A stretch of 64,000 nucleotides of DNA from an uncultured Candidatus Melainabacteria bacterium. Lineage in GTDB: Bacteria; Cyanobacteriota; Vampirovibrionia; Gastranaerophilales; Gastranaerophilaceae. Positions 24,315 through 32,859 of the stretch are shown in pieces (position 1 is the stretch's first letter; each line of letters starts with the position of its first letter). The stretch lies in contig CAKVIG010000001.1 in NCBI GenBank assembly GCA_934754515.1, positions 222,605 to 286,604 on the forward strand, given 5' to 3'. Below the pieces are notes generated by a model. That model saw nothing but the letters and a program-made list of their open reading frames with translations, searched no databases and had not been told where the DNA came from. The position numbers were made by a program, and so were the translations under genes.

Positions 24315-24800
24315 ATGCTAGAAGAAAACAAACACCACTTATTAAAAGTAATCGGTGTAATTATTGCAACATTTTTGGGGGCTTTTTTAGCTTTTTATTT
24401 AGCAGTAGATTTGACACTAAATCGAATGTTTAATCCAGAATACCAAATTCGCAAAATGGAAAAAACAATGAACAATATGCAGAAATTTGATGAAAAAATG
24501 ATGGAAAGTCCATTTGTTCCAAAAATGTCACCAATGCTTGTAAATTTGGTTAAAGAACCAAACGAGTATAAGGTAATTGTTGATTTAAAATCATTGGGTG
24601 ATGATGAAAAAAATGTAGATGTAAAACTTGATAACAACATCGTAACTATTTCAGGTGACATGCAGAAAAAAGAAGTAAGGGGTGAAAAAATTATGAATTT
24701 TTCACAATCTTTTTATTTGGATGAAAAATTAATACCTAATAAAATTATTAAAGAAAGAAAAGGGAATAAGTATATTGTGACAATTCCGTTTGAGGATTAG
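24315..24800 (+). CDS. Membrane-anchored Hsp20/alpha-crystallin-like protein
   Basis: A 161-residue protein. Residues about 10-32 form a membrane segment (VIGVIIATFLGAFLAFYLAV); after a Met/Lys-rich helix comes a domain with the Hsp20 pattern: NEYKVIVDLKSLGDDEKNVDVKL, NNIVTISGDMQKKE, and a last strand IVTIPFED. Hsp20 proteins hold unfolding proteins; anchoring one in the membrane is uncommon. The membrane segment shares TFxGAFLAxxL with the small protein at 5162-5485. AAAGGAG precedes the ATG. A TATAAT at 24274-24279 may be its -10 box. Confidence 0.75.
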   Translation: MLEENKHHLLKVIGVIIATFLGAFLAFYLAVDLTLNRMFNPEYQIRKMEKTMNNMQKFDEKMMESPFVPKMSPMLVNLVKEPNEYKVIVDLKSLGDDEKNVDVKLDNNIVTISGDMQKKEVRGEKIMNFSQSFYLDEKLIPNKIIKERKGNKYIVTIPFED

Positions 24801-24833
24801 GGGAGAGGGTGTTATTAACATAAAAAACAAACT

Positions 24834-24865
24834 AAAACGGCGGTGGCAATTGCCACCGCCGTTTT
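24834..24865. terminator. Bidirectional terminator between the Hsp20-like gene and yvcK
   Basis: AAAACGGCGGTGGCAA/TTGCCACCGCCGTTTT is a perfect 32-bp palindrome with A-runs and T-runs on both sides, between convergent genes. A half copy of the CCCTCTCC repeat (24800-24819) precedes it. Confidence 0.9.
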
Positions 24866-24871
24866 AAAACT

Positions 24872-26182
24872 TTACTTTTTCATTGTTCTTCGATACCAAT
24901 AATAAACAGCTCTTGCGACTCTGTGCGAACTGTGTCTTACAAGTCCTTGTTTATTTTCTTGAAGCAATTTTTGTGACACAACCTCAATACCGATTGGAGC
25001 AATATTTTCCATATCCAATCTAACAGGAATTGAACCGCTCTTTGCGTAGCCTTCTGAAATGTTGTCAGGCAAATTATCGTTTACAAGCACCGCATCAACA
25101 ATCTTTTTGCCGTTTGCGTGACTGATTAAAGCGTTCACGTGACTTGCAACAGAATAATTATCAGTTTCTCCCGGTTGAGTCATAATGTTGCATACATAAA
25201 TCTTTTTAGCTGTTGATTTTGTAATCGCTTCAACAATTCCGTCAACCAAAAGGTTTGGAATAACACTTGTATACAAACTTCCGGGTCCAAGAATAATTAA
25301 ATCAGCTTCTTTAATTGCAGCGATTGCTTCAGGTAAAGCTTTGCAGTGTTCAGGCTCAGTAAATAAACGTTTAATTTTTCCGTGAGCTTCAGGAATATTT
25401 GATTCGCCATGAACAATTTTTCCATCTTCAAAAACAGCTGCCAGTTTCATATCATCTAAAGTTGCAGGAAGAACCACGCCTCTAATATTTAATACATTTG
25501 AAGATTCTTTTACGGCTCTAACCATATCACCGGTTATAGCGCAAAGTGCGGTTAAGAATAAGTTCCCGAAGCTGTGACCTTCCAAGCCTTCGCCGTTTTT
25601 GAAACGGTATTGGAAAAGCTCTGTAATCATATCTTCATCATCTGCCAAAGCTGCTATACAATTTCTAATATCTCCGGGTGGCAAAATACCCATTTCTTCT
25701 CTTAATCTGCCTGAGCTTCCGCCGTCATCACCAACCGTAACAATTGCAGTTACGTTGTTTGTATATTTTTTTATTCCTCGAAGAAGCATTGAAAGACCTG
25801 TTCCGCCACCTATCGCAACGATTTTTGCACCTTTATTTAATTTTCTTCTTCTGTATAATTTTTCTAAGATAGAACTATTCCCTTTAGAGGAATCCATGTC
25901 CATAATAGAAAGCGTTGTTTTTTGCCATCCTTTAAAGAATATTGCGCCGCCAATTAAGATGAAAACTGCTGCCAATACGTTTGATGGTAAAACTAAAGCT
26001 GCTTTTCTGATTAATTCCAAGGTTAAATAAATTGGTCTTACGTTTGCTAAAACCATAAACCCAAGCACAATCATGATTGAGCCTAAAAAAATTAAAAGAA
26101 ACCATCTTTTAACTTCCAGCCCCGGTAAAAGCCAGCCTGCGTCTTTTTTTAAATCAACATTTTCTTTAAAATTAAAAGCCAT
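24872..26182 (-). CDS. yvcK: YvcK/CofD-like gluconeogenesis factor, membrane-anchored
   Basis: A 436-residue protein. Two N-terminal membrane segments (about 25-45 and 65-85) precede the YvcK domain: AIGGGTGLSMLLRGIKKYT, VTVGDDGGSSGRLREE, ILPPGDIRNCIAALAD, EGHSFGNLFLTAL and ILGPGSLYTSVIPNLLV. YvcK binds UDP-sugars and influences cell-wall synthesis and carbon use; the anchored form is common in cyanobacteria. I prefer ATG 26182, two bases after the pxpA stop; an ATG at 26197 would overlap pxpA. It ends at a bidirectional terminator. Confidence 0.92.
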   Translation of the reverse strand: MAFNFKENVDLKKDAGWLLPGLEVKRWFLLIFLGSIMIVLGFMVLANVRPIYLTLELIRKAALVLPSNVLAAVFILIGGAIFFKGWQKTTLSIMDMDSSKGNSSILEKLYRRRKLNKGAKIVAIGGGTGLSMLLRGIKKYTNNVTAIVTVGDDGGSSGRLREEMGILPPGDIRNCIAALADDEDMITELFQYRFKNGEGLEGHSFGNLFLTALCAITGDMVRAVKESSNVLNIRGVVLPATLDDMKLAAVFEDGKIVHGESNIPEAHGKIKRLFTEPEHCKALPEAIAAIKEADLIILGPGSLYTSVIPNLLVDGIVEAITKSTAKKIYVCNIMTQPGETDNYSVASHVNALISHANGKKIVDAVLVNDNLPDNISEGYAKSGSIPVRLDMENIAPIGIEVVSQKLLQENKQGLVRHSSHRVARAVYYWYRRTMKK

Positions 26183-26184
26183 AA

Positions 26185-26979
26185 TTAATCCACCCATCCT
26201 GAAGCTTTAGCGTTAATATAGTTAACAGGAGCAGGAGTGATAAGATTTCTCGCCTGTTGGATTAACTCTAAAGAATTTTTGTATTTGTTTGAAAAATGTA
26301 TTGTATCAACTTCCGCAAAGCTCAAACCGCCTAAATTATTACGGATTTGAGAAGTGTGAAGAAGATGTTGAAAACGTTTGATTAATTCATAGTTGTTTGT
26401 ATTATCAGGAACTGAATAATCAATTGTTAAATCTGCGTTATAAGTTTTTTCAAGACTTAATTCTTGAGCAACTTGAATATTTACATAATCACCGACTTTT
26501 GTTGTGATATCGCCAACAGGGGCAACATAAACAAGCCAATCGGAGCATTTCTTAATAGCTTTAGCAATATTAGATGAGAAGGTAAAATCTTCGCCCGCCA
26601 TTTTGTACATAGCACCGTGAGGGCGAACATGTTCTATACTTAAGCCGTAAGCTTTTGCAAAAGACATAATCGCACCAACTTGGTACACTACAAGAGCTTC
26701 AAGTTCGTCTTCTTTAAGCTCAACAGGTCTGTAACCAAAGCCTTGAATGTCATTAAAACCAATATGCGCACCGATTGCAACATTTTTCTCTTTAGCTTTA
26801 AGCATAGCTTCTTTGATAGTTACAGGGTCGCCTGCATGGAAACCGCAAGAAATATTCACAGAGCTTACATAATCTAAAAGCTCGTATTCTTGAATGTTTT
26901 TATAAATCCCGTAAGCCTGCGCCAAATCGCAGTTAAAATCAATGTTCTTGATTGGTTTTCTTTCAATAACGTCCTGCAT
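26185..26979 (-). CDS. pxpA: 5-oxoprolinase subunit A (LamB/YcsF family)
   Basis: PxpA acts with PxpB and PxpC to open 5-oxoproline to glutamate with ATP. This 264-residue protein has the family marks NIDFNCDLAQAYG, NISCGFHAGDP, VAIGAHIGFND, GYRPVEL and EHVRPHGAMYKM. The usual DLGE start is replaced by DLAQ, and LPGF-type insertion is QGFG, so it is somewhat divergent. pxpB and pxpC are not in the window. GGGGAGA precedes the ATG; yvcK follows two bases after its stop. Confidence 0.85.
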   Translation of the reverse strand: MQDVIERKPIKNIDFNCDLAQAYGIYKNIQEYELLDYVSSVNISCGFHAGDPVTIKEAMLKAKEKNVAIGAHIGFNDIQGFGYRPVELKEDELEALVVYQVGAIMSFAKAYGLSIEHVRPHGAMYKMAGEDFTFSSNIAKAIKKCSDWLVYVAPVGDITTKVGDYVNIQVAQELSLEKTYNADLTIDYSVPDNTNNYELIKRFQHLLHTSQIRNNLGGLSFAEVDTIHFSNKYKNSLELIQQARNLITPAPVNYINAKASGWVD

Positions 26980-27134
26980 TCTTATCTCCCCTAAACTACG
27001 TTATTATTATACTACAAAATTATTTAATAACATCTATGTAAAATTTTTGACAAAATTAAAATAATAATTAATCATACAAATAGATGTATTCAAAAAAACA
27101 AAACTCTGCCACAATACATGTGTGAGAATGTATT

Positions 27135-27632
27135 ATGCCCTTTAGATACCGTTTAGAAAATATCCTAAAAATGAGAATCCGCAAAAAGGAAGCTCAAGAA
27201 ACAGTTGTTCAAAAGGCACAGCACGAAGTATTTCTTGCAGAAGAAAGGATTAGACAAAACCAAGCAGAAATCCAACAAACAGTAATTAATAGAAAATCCG
27301 CCGACTTTAGGATGATGGAATATTACGATAATTATCTTCACCACCTTTGGGACAAAGCAGAAGTTCTAGAGCAAGAAAGACAAAAAGTCCAAGCTATCTT
27401 AGAAGAAGAACAGCGCAAGCTTGTAAAATGTGAACAAGAAGTAAAAGTTCTTGAAAAACACAAGGAAAAACAAAAAGAAGCATATATAGAAGCTGAAAAG
27501 GCAGAAGAGCTTAAACAATTCTCCGAAATCGGTGTTCAAAGATTCTTTATAAGGTCGAGAGAAGAAGCCGAAGAACAAGAGCTTGAAGAACAGTTAAGAA
27601 AAGCACAAATGGAAGAAAACAATGAATATTGA
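27135..27632 (+). CDS. fliJ: Flagellar FliJ-like coiled-coil protein
   Basis: FliJ is the stalk protein of the flagellar export ATPase. This 165-residue protein begins MPFRYRLENILKMRIRKKEA, the typical FliJ start, and is one long charged coiled coil rich in Glu, Gln, Lys and Arg. The gene overlaps the fliK-like gene by 11 bp and lies first in a fliJ-fliK-hook order found in many bacteria. FliI and FliH are not in the window. The ribosome site is weak. Confidence 0.85.
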   Translation: MPFRYRLENILKMRIRKKEAQETVVQKAQHEVFLAEERIRQNQAEIQQTVINRKSADFRMMEYYDNYLHHLWDKAEVLEQERQKVQAILEEEQRKLVKCEQEVKVLEKHKEKQKEAYIEAEKAEELKQFSEIGVQRFFIRSREEAEEQELEEQLRKAQMEENNEY

Positions 27633-28713
27633 TACTCAATCTAAAATTACATCTGTAAATACAAGCAGTACAACATCATCTAAAGCTCAAAAAGAAAGTG
27701 ATGTTAAATTTTCTGATGAATTAAATAAAATGTCCAAGTCAGAAAAAGACTCCAAAACAGATGAGTCTAAAAAAGAAGATACAAAGGTTGATAAGAAAGA
27801 CGCAAAAGAAAATGTAAAAGAGGACAAAGATTCTGAAGTTAAAGAAGAAGATAATATCGAAGATGTTATCGATGGTTTGGAACAAACGGTAGAAGAACTC
27901 AACAAATTAAACCAAAAGAATGATAAAACAAACGGTTCGTTAAAGGACAGTGCTTTTTCTGACGATAAAGAAAAAGAGGATAATAATTTGATTGATAATA
28001 ATATAAATATTCAAGAAAAGAAAGAACAACAGCTTCCGCAAATGAATGCTAACATGAACTTTAACAGCAACGGACAGCCGTTCGCAGCATTTGTTCAGAA
28101 TAACAACGAAAACAATCAGCTTTCGGCATCAGAAAGTGATTTGGCAGAAGAAAATGCAATTCTTTCAACAATGAGTGAAAACATGGCAATTGCTCAAAAG
28201 AATATGTTATTGAATAAAGACAATCAAGCTGCAAAAACCAAAACTGTGACAAATGAACAAGGTATCAAAAAGGTTGATGCCAAAACAAATATTACAACCG
28301 ATACTGTTGTGAAGTTTGATGAAATAGCAATGAACAAAAGTGATGTAGACTTTTTCGCAAACCTTGTAGAAAACGGTTCTGTCGACATGAATTCTGTTCA
28401 GAATGCGCAAAAATCATCACAAGTTTCAAAAACTTTAGCAGACATGCTTGCTAAATCAATAGAAGATAACAAGCCTATCAGAATAAATTTTGACAACGAT
28501 ATTTCTGTCATTATAAAAATTAATAAGAATGGAAAAATTTCAGCAGACTTTTTGCCAAGTTCTCAAGTTGCAGAAGCCTATCTAAAAGAAAATCTTCCAA
28601 TCTTAAAACAAAGGTTTGACGATAATAATATTGATTACGAAGAATTAAACCACAGAAAACAAGAACAACAAGACGATAGAAACAACAGAAAGAAGGGGCG
28701 CAAAGATGAATGA
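27622..28713 (+). CDS. fliK: Flagellar hook-length control protein FliK-like
   Basis: A 363-residue protein. The first 250 residues are low-complexity, Ser/Lys/Asp/Glu- and Asn-rich, as in FliK rulers. The C-terminal 100 fit the FliK switch domain: KPIRINFDNDISVIIKINKN, then FLPSSQVAEAYLKENLPILK and DDNNIDYEEL. FliK measures the hook and switches export to filament proteins. It overlaps fliJ and the hook gene by a few bases on each side, so the three are one operon. Sequence conservation is low in this family; position supports the call. Confidence 0.82.
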   Translation: MNIDTQSKITSVNTSSTTSSKAQKESDVKFSDELNKMSKSEKDSKTDESKKEDTKVDKKDAKENVKEDKDSEVKEEDNIEDVIDGLEQTVEELNKLNQKNDKTNGSLKDSAFSDDKEKEDNNLIDNNINIQEKKEQQLPQMNANMNFNSNGQPFAAFVQNNNENNQLSASESDLAEENAILSTMSENMAIAQKNMLLNKDNQAAKTKTVTNEQGIKKVDAKTNITTDTVVKFDEIAMNKSDVDFFANLVENGSVDMNSVQNAQKSSQVSKTLADMLAKSIEDNKPIRINFDNDISVIIKINKNGKISADFLPSSQVAEAYLKENLPILKQRFDDNNIDYEELNHRKQEQQDDRNNRKKGRKDE

Positions 28714-29542
28714 TTTATACACAACTGCGATAAATACCCAAAAAGCTACCGTTCAATGGATGGACGTTCTGGCAGATAACCTGACAAACGTTTACACTCC
28801 TGGGTTTAGAGAAAACAAAATAACCTTCAAAACATTCCTCGGCGGTGCAGTCATAGACAACAACGTTAAAAACCAAGGTCAGGGTAAATCTATCCCGGGA
28901 ACATCCAACGAAAACCTTTTCTTTGAAGGAAGCGGTTTCTTTATGCTTCGTACCCCAGACGGCAATGTTTCATACACACGTCTTGGTGAATTTACATTCG
29001 ATTCCGAAGGTGTATACAAAGCTAAAAACGGTGCAACCGTTCAAGGTTACATCCTCAACGACAAAGGTGAAATTATGTCAGGTACAAAATCAATAAGTGA
29101 TGATTTGTACCAAGAAACAGCACTAAAAGGCGGCGCATTAAGCATCCCGACAACAAACATCAAGCTTTGGATTGATCCGAATAACGGTAAATTTCTTGGC
29201 AAATATGACGAATACGAAATCAAAAATGACGGTACAATCTACGGAAAAGCCGATGGCGGAAATCGTTCCGTGCCGTTATACAAAATAGCAACTGCGAATT
29301 TCCACAATCCAAACGGGTTATATGAAGTAAAAGACGGTCTATTTGTAGAAACTCCCGAATCAGGAAAACCGGTCGTAGGTCGTGGTGAAATCCGTTCAGG
29401 TTTATTAGAACAAGCAAACACTGACTTTAAAGCAAACATGGCTGACTATCAACAAGCAAAAGTTCAAATGGAGCTTGTAAATGCCCTGATTAAGTCAAAC
29501 AAAGATTTACTACAATCAGCAATGGAAATGGCAACCCAATAG
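28706..29542 (+). CDS. Flagellar hook/basal-body rod protein (FlgE/FlgG family)
   Basis: A 278-residue axial protein. The N-terminal rod motif reads VLADNLTNVYTPGFRENKITF; next come GSGFFMLRTPDGNVSYTRLGEFTFD and NGATVQGYILND; the C-terminal helix reads MADYQQAKVQMELVNALIKSNK. The family includes FlgE (hook), FlgF and FlgG (rod). The place after fliK suggests hook, but 278 residues is short for FlgE and nearer FlgG, so I leave the letter open. It overlaps fliK by 8 bp and is followed by tandem repeats. Confidence 0.87.
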   Translation: MNDLYTTAINTQKATVQWMDVLADNLTNVYTPGFRENKITFKTFLGGAVIDNNVKNQGQGKSIPGTSNENLFFEGSGFFMLRTPDGNVSYTRLGEFTFDSEGVYKAKNGATVQGYILNDKGEIMSGTKSISDDLYQETALKGGALSIPTTNIKLWIDPNNGKFLGKYDEYEIKNDGTIYGKADGGNRSVPLYKIATANFHNPNGLYEVKDGLFVETPESGKPVVGRGEIRSGLLEQANTDFKANMADYQQAKVQMELVNALIKSNKDLLQSAMEMATQ

Positions 29543-29752
29543 GTGCTACGCACGTAGATATTTGGTCGGATGACATTGGTTAGGTTATAAGTTTGGATTG
29601 GTACTACAAGTCATCCTCTATTGTGTGACTACAAGGTGAGCGTGAGTTGCGGTGCTACGCACGTAGACAAATGGTCGGATGACATTAGTTGGACTACAAG
29701 TTAGAATTAATGCTACAAGTCATCCTCTATCATGTGTCTACAAGTTGGGCGT
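29542..29752. repeat. Two tandem units of about 109 bp after the hook gene
   Basis: Unit 1 starts at 29542 and unit 2 at 29651, both with GGTGCTACGCACGTAGA, then GGTCGGATGACATT, then CTACAAGTCATCCTCTAT. Each unit has an inner inverted repeat GGATGAC/GTCATCC. Unit 1 begins at the last base of the stop codon. No gene is seen in the 29543-29909 gap. Confidence 0.8.
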
Positions 29753-29770
29753 TATCTATGAAAATAGTTA

Positions 29771-29877
29771 ATAAAAAGCTGGATTCTTCGAAACACAGTT
29801 TCTCAGAATGACGTGGCGTGAAACTATCAGTTGGGTATCATTGTGAGGTGCGATTAGCACCGAAACAATCCAGCCTA
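29771..29877. repeat. CATTGTGAGG...CAATCCAGC repeat
   Basis: AAGCTGGATTCTTCG, CAGAATGACGTGGCGTG, TCATTGTGAGGTGCGATTAG and GAAACAATCCAGC belong to the family at 11863 and 14871; its ends are complementary (GCTGGATT/AATCCAGC). Confidence 0.65.
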
Positions 29878-29909
29878 TTAATAACTATTTCTCTTTTATC
29901 AAAAAGACA

Positions 29910-30917
29910 CTATCGAATTTTTGCCTTAATCAGAATATCAACACCAATTTTTTCTACATGATAAATATCTAAATTTTTGGTATCGCATATTTTATCTGTT
30001 TTCTCGCCATTGAAACAGCTTCTTCCGCTATTATCGTTTAAAATTTTTGGTGCAACAAATTGATAAACTTCGTCGATTAAGCCCTCTTTCAACATAGAGC
30101 CGGCAAGTGTTCCGCCACATTCCACAAATACGGTATAAATACCTTTTTTATACAACTCTTTCAGTACTGCTTTAATATCTAAGCTTCCATTCTTAAGAGG
30201 TGTATTATTTCGGGTAGCAAGATAAATTTCGCCTTGTTTAAAAATCTGCGCATTTTTATCAATTCTTTCATCTTTATCTAAAATGCATTTGAATTTGTGT
30301 TCCATTGTTGGGTTATCTGCAATAACTGTGTTTGAGCTTGTCATTATGCAGTCAAAATCTTTGCGCATTTCATAAACTTTATTGCGGGCGTCAGAGGAAG
30401 TTATCCACTTAGAATCACCATTATGTGTTGAAATTTTGCCATCCATCGTTGTTGCTGTTTTCAAAACAACATAAGGCATTTTTTGTGTCATATTTTTGAT
30501 AAAAACTCTATTTAAAAATGTTGCTTCATCTTCTAAAACATAGTCAACTTCAATGCCTGCACGTTTTAGCTTTGTTATTCCATCAACTTTCGGGTTAACA
30601 TCTTTCATTCCGATAACAACTCTTTTGAGTTTTCGTTCAATAACTAAATCTACACAAGGCGGAGTCTTGCCATAGTGTGAACATGGCTCTAAATTTACAT
30701 ATAGAGTTCCATCTTCTGCCTCATTATTTTTGAGTTTCAATAAAGCGTCACGTTCTGCGTGATTTTGACCGTATTTTTTGTGGTACCCTTTTGATACCAT
30801 GTTCCCAGACTTATCAAGAACAACACAACCCACCATCGGATTAGGTGTAACTTTGCCAAAACCTTTTTTTGCAAGCGCAAAACACATACGCATATATTTT
30901 TCGTCAAGATTTTTCAT
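29910..30917 (-). CDS. ribD: Riboflavin biosynthesis bifunctional deaminase/reductase
   Basis: RibD converts the pyrimidine from GTP ring opening by deamination and then reduction of the ribose. The 335-residue protein has the deaminase zinc site HAERDALLKLK and PCSHYGKTPPCVDLV (His, Cys, Cys), then VIGMKDVNP. The reductase domain starts near KMPYVVLKTATTMDGKIST and includes WITSSDARNKVYEMR and FVECGGTLAGSMLKEGLIDE. Length is a little under the usual 360. No other rib genes are in the window. Start at 30917. Confidence 0.94.
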   Translation of the reverse strand: MKNLDEKYMRMCFALAKKGFGKVTPNPMVGCVVLDKSGNMVSKGYHKKYGQNHAERDALLKLKNNEAEDGTLYVNLEPCSHYGKTPPCVDLVIERKLKRVVIGMKDVNPKVDGITKLKRAGIEVDYVLEDEATFLNRVFIKNMTQKMPYVVLKTATTMDGKISTHNGDSKWITSSDARNKVYEMRKDFDCIMTSSNTVIADNPTMEHKFKCILDKDERIDKNAQIFKQGEIYLATRNNTPLKNGSLDIKAVLKELYKKGIYTVFVECGGTLAGSMLKEGLIDEVYQFVAPKILNDNSGRSCFNGEKTDKICDTKNLDIYHVEKIGVDILIKAKIR

Positions 30918-31000
30918 AGCCTAAGTATAGCGCAAAATTTGCTTGCGAAAAAGATTTGAAGAATATAAAATGAAGTTAAAATAATAAAAAATATTTTAGT

Positions 31001-31038
31001 AAATACCCATCCCAACCTTCCCTAACAAGGGAAGGAGT
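31001..31038. repeat. AAATACCCATCCCAACC repeat before the P-loop gene
   Basis: 37 of 38 bases equal 15811-15848. It lies between a possible promoter and the ATG at 31060, and its AAGGGAAGGAGT end may contribute to the leader. Confidence 0.7.
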
Positions 31039-31059
31039 CAGATAAAAAATGAGGTTAAA

Positions 31060-31740
31060 ATGTCCGAAAGATTTGTAGAAGTTTATGCAGGTGCTTATGC
31101 AAGCGGAAAGTCTGAAACCGCGTTAAACAGAGCAAGACAATTTGCGAATGCTAAGCAACAAATTACTCTTGTTGATTTGGATTCTGTTGAGCCTGCTTAT
31201 ACGTTGCGTCCGATTGCGAAAGAGCTTGAAACAATGGGAATAAATGTTATAACTCAGCCTGACAATTTCGGGTTGGGCGAAGCCGCGAGTTATGTAACTT
31301 CTGCACAAATTAATTGCTTGAATAATGAAGGCGATATTATAATAGATGTTGGCTATGGTGCTGGCGGTTTAGATATTTTGGATATTATAAACAATATTGG
31401 TGAAGAAAAAAATCTTAAAATTTACCTTGTTGTAAACACGGCAAAATTTGAAACATCTACTGTTGAAAATATTATTGAATATGTGACTTTTTCAGAGGGT
31501 TTGGAAAAACGACCTTGGAAAAAGTTTGCGGGTGTGATTTCTAACACACATTTTGGTGATGAAACAACAAAAGAGGATATAATAAACGGTTATAACAAAC
31601 TGAAAAAAGCTTGTGAAATAATTAATTTGCCGATTGTTGCTATCGGCGTGGACGAAAAACTTGCACTTGATTTTGATATAAAATATGACAATGTGGATGT
31701 TTGGATATACAAACGCATGATGCCAAAGGCTTTTTGGTAA
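31060..31740 (+). CDS. P-loop ATPase of the MinD/CobQ type
   Basis: A 226-residue nucleotide-binding protein. The Walker A-like loop is GAYASGKSETALN, followed by strand ITLVDLDSVEPAYTLR (a switch I-like Asp) and IIIDVGYGAGGLDIL (Walker B/switch II-like). The arrangement is that of the SIMIBI class (MinD, CobQ, Nip-type). No partner genes are nearby, so the role is unknown; metal insertion and cofactor assembly are typical jobs for the class. The ATG has no clear strong ribosome site (AATGAGG at about 10 bases). Confidence 0.75.
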   Translation: MSERFVEVYAGAYASGKSETALNRARQFANAKQQITLVDLDSVEPAYTLRPIAKELETMGINVITQPDNFGLGEAASYVTSAQINCLNNEGDIIIDVGYGAGGLDILDIINNIGEEKNLKIYLVVNTAKFETSTVENIIEYVTFSEGLEKRPWKKFAGVISNTHFGDETTKEDIINGYNKLKKACEIINLPIVAIGVDEKLALDFDIKYDNVDVWIYKRMMPKAFW

Positions 31741-31744
31741 AAAG

Positions 31745-32025
31745 TTAATAACACCCTCTCCTGCCTTCGGCACCCTGTCTTGGATTATTCGGGCGAGCAT
31801 AACATTCCAATAACAATAAATCCTTACGGATTTAGTAGTTATTTCCATGTTATTTGTTCTTACGGGCTTGCTCGCTTACGCTCGACATCGCCCTACCGAA
31901 AATCCGCTCCCCCAAGGGAGGGCGTGACTTACGTTCATTTAGTGTATATATCACTTGTACCAAATGAACGACTTTTGTTCCCTCCCTTGGGGGAGGGTGC
32001 CGAAGGCGGGAGAGGGTGTTATTAA
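31745..32025. repeat. CCCTCTCC-family palindrome interrupted by another insertion
   Basis: Outer arms TTAATAACACCCTCTCC (31745) and the matching GGAGAGGGTGTTATTAA (to 32025) pair over 31 bp with one mismatch. Inside the left arm, after CACCCT, about 130 bp of unrelated sequence has entered, with its own AAATCC/GGATTT hairpin and GGGCGAGC/GCTTGCTCGC; the family sequence then resumes at CTCCCCCAAGGGAGGG. Confidence 0.75.
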
Positions 32026-32033
32026 CTTATCGC

Positions 32034-32840
32034 CTACCCCTTAACTGCTCCATCCATCGGGTTGTTGATTAGATATTTTTTACCAACCAAAAATATTACA
32101 ATTACAGGAATTGAGCAAATGCAAGAACAAGCCATCAGTTCACCCCACATTGTGATTTCTCTGAATGACCCTTTAAAAATAGTCAGTCCGACTGTTAAAG
32201 TTCGCATGCTTTCGGTATTGGTAACAATCAGTGGCCACATAAAACTGTTCCAAGTAGTTACGAATGTAAATATGCTTAAAGTCGCGATTGCCGGCATGGC
32301 ACAAGGTAGCGCGATTTTATAGAAGGTTTGCCAAGTATTGCAGCCATCCAGTTTAGAAGCTTCTTCCAAGTCTTTTGCAAAACTTGTAAAGTATTCCTTC
32401 ATCATATAAACACCAAATCCGCCAAAAATAGCCGGTACAATCATGGCTTGATAGGTATTAATCCAACCCAATTTGCTCATTATATAAAAAAGCGGAACAA
32501 TGTTTACTTGCGGCGGTACCATCATTGTTAGGATAAATATAAAAAACAATGTGTCACTGCCTTTGAATTTCAACCTCGCAAATCCATAACCGGCAAGTGC
32601 TGAAATTAAAACTTGTCCTAGTGTTGCAAAACCTGCAACAATTAAGCTGTTTAAAAAATATTTTATCACAGGAATTGATGCAAAAACATTTTTGTAGGCA
32701 ACAAGTGATAAATTTATATTCTTGTAATCCGTAAAAATATTCTCGTTTCCGCTCAAAGATATCAGAAACATAAGCGCAAACGGTACAAACATTGAGAGCG
32801 CGAGAATTATTAAAACCGAGTACAAACAAATTTTCTTCAT
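32034..32840 (-). CDS. Sugar ABC transporter permease (MalG type), first copy
   Basis: A 268-residue permease of the MalG/UgpE subfamily. Six membrane helices; the EAA loop is EASKLDGCNTWQTFYKIALP, preceded by GGFGVYMMKEYFTSFAKDLE. It ends with the tail NPMDGAVKG, shared with the copy at 41017-41862. I start at ATG 32840 (MKKICLYSVLII), 19 bp after the UDG stop; a longer frame to 32942 would overlap the UDG gene. The partner MalF-type gene may be the one at 19582-20454. No ATPase or binding protein is adjacent. Confidence 0.88.
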   Translation of the reverse strand: MKKICLYSVLIILALSMFVPFALMFLISLSGNENIFTDYKNINLSLVAYKNVFASIPVIKYFLNSLIVAGFATLGQVLISALAGYGFARLKFKGSDTLFFIFILTMMVPPQVNIVPLFYIMSKLGWINTYQAMIVPAIFGGFGVYMMKEYFTSFAKDLEEASKLDGCNTWQTFYKIALPCAMPAIATLSIFTFVTTWNSFMWPLIVTNTESMRTLTVGLTIFKGSFREITMWGELMACSCICSIPVIVIFLVGKKYLINNPMDGAVKG

Positions 32841-32859
32841 AAACCAATTGTACAATAAT

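Noticed and set aside
31780..32025. 81-residue open frame
   Set aside because: Lies wholly in the nested palindromic repeat 31745-32025.
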